Part shown: positions 7,262-12,500 of the stretch, one piece after another
How positions within the stretch are numbered: position 1 is the stretch's first letter
Layout: each line of letters begins with the position of its first letter
Assembly: GCA_037178675.1 (NCBI GenBank)
Contig: JAYMGJ010000185.1
Coordinates: 1-12,500 of the forward strand
DNA: 12,500 bases
Direction of reading: 5' to 3'
Source of the DNA: Scleroderma bovista
Taxonomy: Eukaryota; Basidiomycota; Agaricomycetes; Boletales; Sclerodermataceae
Made by a program: the position numbers and the translations under genes
The notes under the pieces: generated by a model
Databases searched by the model: none
Told to the model about the DNA's origin: nothing
Seen by the model: only the letters and a program-made list of their open reading frames with translations

Positions 7262-7725
7262 CTACCCAGCAAAGGAAACAGAAATCTGCTCCTCAATGAA
7301 CAGGACATACCTTGACCCGACCTGGGTGCCGCCACATCACAGGTGTCCTGCAGGGCTCTGCGGGCCAGGGTGCACAAGTTTTTTTTGAGGAAGTGTCACT
7401 GGAACGTTGTGCTCGGCGTTTTCGGGAGCGGTCGACGTGTCGAAGATGTATCACGCGAGGAAGTACGTGAGGCTTGTCGGGTTGCAATGCTCGATGGGTG
7501 GGTGAATGGCCTCGATATGGGCTATGATACTGTTCTTTCTGGCAGCGGTGGGACCGAGGAACAGGATGGTAGTGTTACACTGAGTGGGGAATGCGCCAAC
7601 GACTGGCACTTGCCCGTGCCCGAATCCGTGATCCCGAAGTTCTCATTCTTGGTCAGTTCTCTTCCTTCTGTTTGTTTACACTGAAAACTGACAGTCACAG
7701 ACAAATCAACGACACGCGCTCACCC
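7262..7725 (+). pseudogene. ABC transporter nucleotide-binding domain remnant (Ste6/multidrug type)
   Basis: Intact relatives use ATP to export lipids, drugs or peptide pheromone through the membrane. Blocks in order: NLLLNEQDI (7283-7309), LDPTWV (7311-7328), RHITGV then a Q-loop-like LQ (7333-7356), QVFFEE (7375-7392), NVVLGVFGSGRRVEDVS followed by REEVREACRVAMLDGWVNGL and GYDTVLSG (7403-7551), LSG (7580-7588), then MRQRLALARARIRDPE and VLIL (7591-7650). A 49-nt intron (7652-7700, GTCAGT...TCACAG) restores Asp of Walker B across the splice. These blocks lie in three frames with at least four shifts, one in the GGGG run of the LSGG signature (7586-7589). Walker A is missing, cut off where the copia LTR begins; the D-loop is decayed and no H-loop is seen. 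The gene is dead, and was so independently of the insertion. Confidence 0.78.
7652..7700 (+). other. Intron inside the ABC transporter remnant
   Basis: Donor GTCAGT, branch-like CTGAC at 7688-7692 and acceptor TCACAG ending at 7700. Splicing joins G (7651) to AC, giving GAC after VLIL, the expected Walker B Asp. The next codons (AAA TCA ACG) fit a degraded E-A-T-S. The donor is non-ideal (C at position 3). Confidence 0.55.
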
Positions 7726-8777
7726 CCGTTGTACAATGGGGGGACACTGCCAAGGTGAGCAGATGCAGGACATGGATTGGTACTCACTTGGTCAATGCAG
7801 TTCTACAATGGGGGCATTCACCACGTGAGTACATAGATGTGCAATCACCGGAATACAGACAAGTCCTTACTCAAAAGCCACACAGACTTAAAATCATTCT
7901 TCAAGCCATCTGAGAACATATTTCGGACTCTGGGCGTGCTCTTTATGATGGTTCGCATTCCACGATATCGACATATTTTTCGAGCAGGCGACTTCCGGAA
8001 TGGTCAACAATAGTAGCAAGGAGGAGATGTGAGAATAAGTTGAAGTGTTGGAACATTAGTAAGTCGGAAAAGCCTCATCCAATTTTTTGTGTGCTAATCT
8101 GGAGTTTGCACCATGCTTCCCCATATTCCTGGATGGCAGAGGAGCCAAAACTTTGTTGACAACTCTAGGAACCATGGTTGTTGCAAAAAGTTGTGTGTCA
8201 AGCGGAGGTGGATATGTGGTGGTTGGATTGAAAGCGTCACAAGACAAGAACGCTACCAAGGCGCTTATCGAACAGCCTCAACGGTTGACTCAACGAGCAC
8301 CCAAATTTCAAAAATGTCTGCATGCGCAATTTGCATTCCAATTCTACTCAGAGTGACATCCATTCAGCCATCATGATGGTACCCTCTAGTTCATCTCTCG
8401 CCAGCACTTGCCATGAAGGTAAGGATGATGATGATCTCCTCCAGGAGTCCTTCTCTTAAGACAAGCCAAGTAACTCAATCCCTCCTACTATGGTGGATGC
8501 CAATCATTACGATCCCATGCATCCACATCTTGAATGGCCAACATCCATACTTTCATTTGCTACCACTGCAACTGAAGGCACTGGGCGCGCCTGCCATTAC
8601 CGGGCAGGGTGGCGAGATGGATCTGGCCCTTCTTACGCACCCAGATCCCGTAGGCACTATGATTAGTTGACTTCAAATCCTTACTAATCTACTCCTGAAA
8701 TCCATTCTCAGGTCAACTCACACCTTCCACTGAATACGAGCAAGATATACAGTGTGGAGTGCTTTCACCGTGTTCTG
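7726..8777. other. Stretch without recognisable gene
   Basis: Several short open frames exist on both strands (up to about 89 codons), but none has a recognisable motif or consistent splice pattern. A short repeat, TACAATGGGGG, occurs at 7732 and 7804 with similar context (followed within about 20 nt by GTGAG). It may be the decayed 3' part of the ABC gene plus intergenic DNA. I looked for an ABC H-loop (ITHD) and did not see it. Confidence 0.5.
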
Positions 8778-9025
8778 ATGTTTATGCTCGTGTTTTCTGC
8801 TATTTCTGCATTGTTTTCAATGCTTTGCATGTCTGTGCACACGGTCAACATTCCTGTGGGGATCCCAAAGCCATCCGCCACATCGGCACCAGCAGGTGAT
8901 TTTCATGGTTCCACCTCAAAATGAGGTGTTCTTACGTGCTTTCTGTCGTACTTGCAGGCATTTCAACCACGTTCGCCACAAGGCTGCACAACCGCCATCT
9001 TTCTATACAACACCCCCCCCTTAAA
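8778..9025 (+). CDS. Weak candidate: small two-exon secreted peptide
   Basis: An ATG at 8778 opens a frame with a hydrophobic N-terminus, MFMLVFSAISALFSMLCM, that looks like a signal peptide, followed by VNIPVGIPKPSATSAPA. A possible intron at 8896-8957 (GTGATT...CTTGCAG, 62 nt) joins in frame to ISTTFATRLHNRHLSI, ending at TAA 9023-9025, for about 61 residues. No family is recognised. The donor is poor and the C-terminus runs into a C9 tract, so this may be chance. Confidence 0.25.
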
Positions 9026-9070
9026 GAGGACAGAGTAAAGTGTAGGAACCCATGATGGGCTTCATATCTC

Positions 9071-9515
9071 GTGAGTTTCAATTGAGACCTTGACACACGA
9101 GTCGTGACTTTGTTTACTTCGACAGCATAGGTGCCTAGTCCAGTAAGTCACATCAGATTTTCATTATCTCGACAGTTTTTCACTGACTGCAGCTCGCATG
9201 CGGCTTCCTTCATCATCGCTAAACTCCTATTACTTCTCCGATCCTCCAGCAATCAGTGCCTTCCGATTCCCATTCAATGACTCCACATCAACCGCATCAT
9301 GTTGTCACGACCAAGGTGATATTTTCCGTTCGGCTGGTGTTCGCATGTTCAAATTTAAGTCTTCCTTGTCTGCGTTTAGGTCCAATGACCTTGTAGGAAC
9401 ATTTTTGGGGCTTTTCAGGTGCCCTGGACAACACTGGTAAGTCGTTATCTTGCAATCACTGGTCTCCTTGTACTTGCTCACTTTCTGCAGCTGGCCATGC
9501 TTCTTTGACTCGTGT
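9071..9515 (+). other. Candidate spliced transcript with three intron-like segments
   Basis: Three segments have fungal intron ends in the same direction: 9071-9125 (GTGAGT...CGACAG), 9143-9192 (GTAAGT...CACTGAC...CTGCAG) and 9437-9490 (GTAAGT...TTCTGCAG), sized 50-55 nt. The exon 9193-9436 is open from ATG 9198; splicing the third intron extends it to CPGQH, CWPCFF, DSC and a stop near 9515 (about 88 residues). The 17-nt exon between the first two introns has a stop in the frame leading into that ORF, so ATG 9198 would be the start. No product is recognised. It could be a non-coding RNA or a decayed gene. Confidence 0.3.
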
Positions 9516-10035
9516 TGAGTCATCGCTGTCACTGCTCATTGTACAGCTGTCGCAATATCTTCATTCGCCCCTTTTAATATACGAGTGATATTGTAAATGC
9601 CTGAGTTCATGTCTGGGCTATGCACCCCAATTTCCTGAGTGGTGTAGCTACAGCCTGAAGCCGCTTGTAATGGTATATGGTTGATATTAGAGCCATGGGT
9701 ACAACCCGATGTGCGCCTAAGTGAGGGAAGAGGTCAGAACAACCAACAACCAACACCAAATGACAGCAAAATGCGAGTGGTGGTCTTCCTTTGCGTTTCT
9801 GGTATTTAATCTCCTCAGGGGGATGTGCTGCATGCCTTCAGGCAGGATGCAGGAGGGAAGGGAAGGGCTTCTGATGGGGATGATATGCGACTGGGGATGG
9901 TATTGACTCCTCTTCAGCCTACCACAGTGGTTAGGAAGAGTCCTGGGATTGAAGAGTGATGATAGATTGATGATAGGGGTGTAATAGCAGTGATGGAGCA
10001 ACAGGGAAGCAAGGGGACAGTTCCTGCTTCAAGAA
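9516..10035. other. Stretch without recognisable gene
   Basis: It contains a minus-strand open frame at 9717-10001 (94 codons) rich in His, Leu, Ser and Pro with no motif, which I take as non-coding. If the candidate LTR at 10036-10907 is a 5' LTR, this would be the internal region just after it; the minus strand there starts TTCTTGAAGCAGG, which is not a classic tRNA primer site. Confidence 0.4.
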
Positions 10036-10222
10036 TGTGATGGACAGTGATGGGATGGAGTGGACAGAGATGCTAGACTGCGCTTGAGCCTAGAGAAATG
10101 ATCAGATACAAGATATATCTGATAAACAGCAATATAGGAGCTTTAGGCCAGCACTGAGTGACCTACAAGTCCAAAGACAGAGATAGAGCTTATAGACAGA
10201 GAGGGAGAGTGAATGTGGTCGC

Positions 10223-10228
10223 TTTATT
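10223..10228 (-). terminator. Polyadenylation signal in the candidate LTR
   Basis: The minus strand reads CCCCTCAATAAAGCGACC. AATAAA lies about 45 nt downstream of the TATA box, so in a full element it would act in R at the end of the genomic transcript. Confidence 0.4.
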
Positions 10229-10269
10229 GAGGGGGAAGCAGACACTTCCTTGCAGCCTTAGACTGCTGG

Positions 10270-10277
10270 TTTATATA
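10270..10277 (-). promoter_or_regulatory. TATA box in the candidate LTR
   Basis: The minus strand reads CCTGTATATAAACCAGCAG, a strong TATA match placed after a long repeat-rich U3 and before AATAAA. Confidence 0.45.
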
Positions 10278-10318
10278 CAGGAGGGGCTGTGGCCCTGTAA
10301 GCACAAATGACTAAGTGC

Positions 10319-10364
10319 TTGGTAAGAAATTGGTAAGAAATTGGTAAGCGATTGATAAGCAGTG
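10319..10364. repeat. 11-bp tandem repeat (GGTAAGAAATT) in the candidate LTR
   Basis: Units begin at 10321, 10332, 10343 and 10354: GGTAAGAAATT twice, GGTAAGCGATT, then GATAAGCAGTG. The core TTGGTAAG/TTGATAAG occurs again at about 10584, 10600, 10621 and 10632. In the TGATAAG copies the core matches the fungal GATA-factor site. Confidence 0.8.
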
Positions 10365-10689
10365 TAATCAGGCTGAGTCATTGATGGGGAGAGCCTGAAC
10401 AAGCTGCTGAGCCAAGGGAAAGAGCAAAAACATAGGTAAAAAGGGGTGTATAACCAAGAATATGGAAAAATCATTGCATGGGGCCCAAAAGAGAGGGGGG
10501 GAAAGCATGGGATGAGTAGATCGAAGCTAAATGAGCATATGCGATGACATAATGCATATGAATCATAGGGGCATGAGTCATGAATTGATAAGCAGCATGA
10601 TAAGCATGATTTGAAGGATGATTGGTAAGTGATTGGTAAGGGGAGTAATGGGGATTAGTAATGCCAAGAGGGGATGAATAATGCGCAGC

Positions 10690-10733
10690 AGAGTGAGTCA
10701 GAGTGAGCCAGAGTGACTCTGTGTGACTCAGAC
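10690..10733. repeat. Imperfect GAGTGAGTCA repeats
   Basis: The words GAGTGAGTCA, GAGTGAGCCA, GAGTGACTCT and GTGTGACTCA follow each other at about 10-11 bp spacing. The later copies are partly the inverse complement of the first (TGAGTCA / TGACTCA, an AP-1-like core), so a hairpin is possible. Confidence 0.6.
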
Positions 10734-11040
10734 AGAAGGGAAGCACAACCTGTGATTGATTGAACTTTAGATCTGGAGATGAGCTTCTGAAGCAGTGCCA
10801 CTGATGGGAGTGGCTGGGGGATAATAAAAGAATTGATCCGACCAGAAGAGCAGTGTCAGGGGGCCTGGAATGACAAGTAGAGTCACAGCTGGTCACAGAG
10901 TGTCACAAATCCCTTGGATTGAGCTTCTGTAGAGCAAAAACGCGAAATTTGGTGCTCCCAAAGTGCAGTCTTCCCTTGAGCAGTAAGGGAAAGGTTCTGT
11001 ACTCTATTAGGGCTCCTAAGAAGGGTTCTAGAGCACTGTT

Positions 11041-11538
11041 TCATTTGTGTTTGTTGCAGGATAGCAGGGAAGTGAAACGTGAATAGCGGATTTGACGTGT
11101 CCAGGGAAGCGAGATGAATGATAGAGGGAGATGGATGTGACAGGACTCTGGGATAAAAGGACCATATGCAGAGGACTCAGGAGACACAGAGACAACCAGG
11201 TATGAATTTTCAAGTCTAACGATAGACTTGAGACGACCAAAGTATGTGCGCGACGCAGGACTGACGAGGAGAACGTGCTGACCGAGAACGAGAGGGACTG
11301 AGGGAGCAGGCTGGGAAGATATGTACCAGACAGTACACAGGAGCTCAGGGAGAGGCTGTCCCAAGAGCAGGACATAGTTGAGGTCTGCTGCAATAGCGGA
11401 GAAACGTTCCAGAGAAAATGCGGACTCCATAGTGAGTGATGAAGTGGGTGTCTGGATTGCGGGTGGAATATCTCCGTGGGAAATAAACAGATTTACGTCG
11501 GAACTTGACAGGCAGATAGACCATGGTCTAGGCTCCAT
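11041..11538 (-). CDS. Unassigned 165-codon ORF upstream of the candidate LTR
   Basis: ATG at 11538 begins MEPRPWSICLSSSDVN, and the frame stays open to a stop at 11041-11043. Features seen: a leucine-rich middle (ADLNYVLLLGQPLPELL) and a hydrophobic VPLVLGQHVLLVSPASR that might be a beta-rich core; no signal peptide or catalytic motif is recognised. It ends 134 nt before the candidate LTR start (10907) on the same strand, where the last ORF of a retroelement would end, so it could be an element-borne ORF. It may equally be a chance frame or an exon of a host gene. Confidence 0.35.
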   Translation of the reverse strand: MEPRPWSICLSSSDVNLFISHGDIPPAIQTPTSSLTMESAFSLERFSAIAADLNYVLLLGQPLPELLCTVWYISSQPAPSVPLVLGQHVLLVSPASRTYFGRLKSIVRLENSYLVVSVSPESSAYGPFIPESCHIHLPLSFISLPWTRQIRYSRFTSLLSCNKHK

Positions 11539-12025
11539 GATGGTATAGTCACATGATTGATAGCTTCAAAAATGGTGGAGCTATTCAAAATATCGGAATG
11601 CCGGCACTGGGCGCCTAAATTTGACATTTGGGCACTAAAAATGATTCTTCCTTTTCTCCTTCATTTCTCTATTGTTTCTTCTGCTTCTTTGGTTGTTCTG
11701 GTATGGGAGTTGGACTGCAGTAGGTTGCATTCCTCTCTCATACTGAAATGATCATCAATCCTCGGATTCTTCTGCTTCTTGGCGGTTCTTGTGCGAGGGA
11801 TGACTGCCAGATGATGGCATTCATCTCTTGCTCCAGGATAGTCATTCTTGTGCGATAGATGGCTATGACAAGCTTGTATTCATTCTTCGCATAAGGATAG
11901 TCTTGACTTTGCATGATATGGATAGCAAGGGCTGTCTGTATCCCTCAAGTCAGGACAATCTTTCAACAGATCTTGGGTGCGTTCTTCGCATTAGTTTCAT
12001 CGGCTAACTTTCTCCATGTCCACAG
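11539..12025. other. Intergenic stretch with degenerate repeats before the transposase fragment
   Basis: No recognisable coding block occurs up to about 11960. The stretch holds the degenerate repeats at 11677-11962. Near its end, 11977-12025 has good intron signals on the + strand (GTGCGT donor, GGCTAAC branch, CCACAG acceptor, 49 nt), suggesting that the transposase fragment had an exon upstream. I could not match that upstream exon to the family. Confidence 0.5.
11677..11962. repeat. Four degenerate tandem copies of a ~60-90 bp unit
   Basis: Aligned starts are about 11695 (TTCTGGTATGGGAGTTGG), 11787 (TTCTTGTGCGAGGGATG), 11845 (TTCTTGTGCGATAGATGG) and 11907 (CTTTGCATGATATGG). Each runs through a GCATTC/GTATTC-like word to AGGATAGTC or a variant. 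Copies 2 and 3 are closest; copy 1 has an insertion. Spacings are about 92, 58 and 62 bp. Judged by eye only. Confidence 0.5.
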
Positions 12026-12500
12026 TACCAAACACATTTGGTGTGTGACACCGAAAATGGTACTACACCTGTGGGTATTTCCAACACTGCAACCTGGGTA
12101 CATGTCTGTGCCCACGGTGCATTATTCCGAAGGACCACGCGCATCATTTGGGGATGGAGAGAGACATACTCCAGCGTCAGCTTCTGGTGTATAGGGACAC
12201 ACAAGAGAGACGGAGGAAGATCGTTTCTGCACGCCGGCTCATCTATGAGAAAAACTATGTGGTTGACACACCACAGGTTGAAGCATTGCTGAAGGAGGAA
12301 TCCTTAGTTCCAACCAAGGCGAGTCTCACAGTCAACTTGCTATCTATGGGACTCACATGCATCAAGAATGCCTTCTCCGAGCGGCTCGGTCATGCAGGTT
12401 TTGATTTTTTCCTCATGCTTGTTGTTGATCTTTTGCATGAGTTCGAGCTAGGGGTATGGAAGGCAGTATTTGTTCATCTGCTCTGGATGTTGGATAGCCT
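12026..12500 (+). pseudogene. Plavaka-like transposase fragment, truncated by the window end
   Basis: From 12091 the + strand reads NLGTCLCPRCIIPKDHAHHL, then ARRLIYEKNYVVDTPQ, EALLKEESLVPTK, a 48-nt apparent intron, NAFSERLGHAGFDFF and VVDLLHEFELGVWKAVF, running off the end. The CPCPRC-type cysteine pair, SLVPT-NAFS and DLxHEFELGVWK are blocks I recognise from the large basidiomycete transposase family related to Plavaka (CACTA-like DNA transposons), which cut and paste element DNA. Upstream of 12091 the frame meets TGA at 12046-12048; family-like residues (PKMVL) then appear in another frame, so there is a frameshift or an extra splice near 12085-12091. The catalytic part would lie beyond the window. 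Exact subfamily is uncertain. Confidence 0.65.
12319..12366 (+). other. Apparent GC-AG intron in the transposase fragment
   Basis: Between SLVPTK and NAFSERL lie 48 nt starting GCGAGT and ending ATCAAG. Family members, as I recall them, join VPT directly to NAFS within one or two residues. The donor is AAG|GCGAGT, one base from the consensus AAG|GTGAGT. The length is a multiple of three with no stop, so unspliced RNA would still be open. Confidence 0.5.

Larger units (their letters stand above)
10036..10907 (-). repeat. Candidate LTR of a second retroelement (about 870 bp)
   Basis: On the minus strand the segment starts TGTGACACTCTGTGACC (10907) and ends GTCCATCACA (10036), a TG...CA structure with short TGTGA/TCACA inverted ends. 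It has a TATA box (minus TATATAAA, 10270-10277) followed about 45 nt later by AATAAA (10223-10228), the order expected of U3 then R. U3 holds repeated TTGGTAAG/TTGATAAG words and GAGTGAGTCA-type repeats. The flanks (AAGAA left, AATCC right) are not a target-site duplication, so it may be one LTR of a broken element rather than a clean solo LTR, or the ends may be misplaced. Family undetermined, perhaps Ty3/gypsy. Confidence 0.45.

Noticed and set aside
8056..8670. Short open frames at 8056-8259 (-), 8087-8376 (+) and 8413-8670 (+)
   Set aside because: Low-quality composition, no motifs, no supporting splice sites or conserved blocks.
9717..10001. 94-codon minus-strand frame as a retroelement gag
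   Set aside because: No gag-like pattern; rich in His/Pro/Ser from repetitive sequence.
10271..10896. Minus-strand frames of 67 and 141 codons inside the candidate LTR
   Set aside because: They overlap TATA, tandem repeats and U3-like sequence; the translated Ser/His/Tyr-rich strings reflect the repeats.
12004..12292. Frames at 12004-12204 (-) and 12038-12292 (+)
   Set aside because: They overlap the better supported transposase frame, which carries the recognisable blocks.
1..12500. CRISPR array, bacterial operons, rRNA or tRNA genes
   Set aside because: The window is fungal; no regularly spaced identical repeats with unique spacers, no tRNA cloverleaf or rRNA blocks were noticed by eye.

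Overview
This window looks like repeat-rich, decaying DNA from a basidiomycete fungus, most likely a mushroom-forming agaricomycete. The evidence is short introns (about 48-62 nt) with fungal branch and splice signals, a Ty1/copia retroelement of a type common in those genomes, a fragment resembling the fungal Plavaka transposase family, and a protein family I recall only as a conserved hypothetical of agaricomycetes. I see no intact cellular gene. Almost every recognisable coding region is broken by stops, frameshifts, deletion or insertion.

Layout. (1) 41-978, + strand: the 3' part of a conserved hypothetical gene with one clean intron (476-528) and two in-frame stops. (2) 979-1693: AT-rich DNA with an 11-bp tandem repeat and a possible relic LTR. 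(3) 1694-7261, - strand: one Ty1/copia retrotransposon. Its 5' LTR (6974-7261, 288 bp) is complete and its 3' LTR (1694-1772) is cut short. In element order it carries a putative primer binding site, a leader with ~64-bp repeats, gag, then protease, integrase, reverse transcriptase and RNase H, and a polypurine tract. The element is dead: gag and pro are in different frames, pol has two stops, and an in-frame deletion removed the integrase segment holding the first catalytic Asp.

(4) 7262-7725, + strand: the remains of an ABC transporter nucleotide-binding domain (Ste6/multidrug type), abutting the 5' LTR, with at least four frame changes, one inside the LSGG signature. The Walker A part is absent, so the element seems to have landed in, or recombined next to, this pseudogene. 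(5) 7726-9500: no confident gene, but two weak candidates: a two-exon secreted peptide (8778-9025) and a run of three intron-like segments around an open 244-nt exon (9071-9490). (6) 10036-10907, - strand: a candidate LTR of another retroelement, with TATA box, AATAAA signal and many TTGGTAAG/TTGATAAG motifs, preceded by an unassigned 165-codon ORF (11041-11538). (7) 11677-11962: four degenerate ~60-90 bp tandem repeats. (8) 12026-12500, + strand: the start of a Plavaka-like transposase fragment with an apparent GC-AG intron, running off the window.

The genes do not form a pathway; the window is a nest of mobile elements in decayed host sequence. I found no convincing new biological system. 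The most useful observations are the retroelement/ABC-transporter junction, the integrase deletion, the one-sided LTR truncation, the CpG-transition pattern of mutation, and the shared GTCGAC motif of LTR and leader. Family assignments come from recognising motifs by eye, without any database search.
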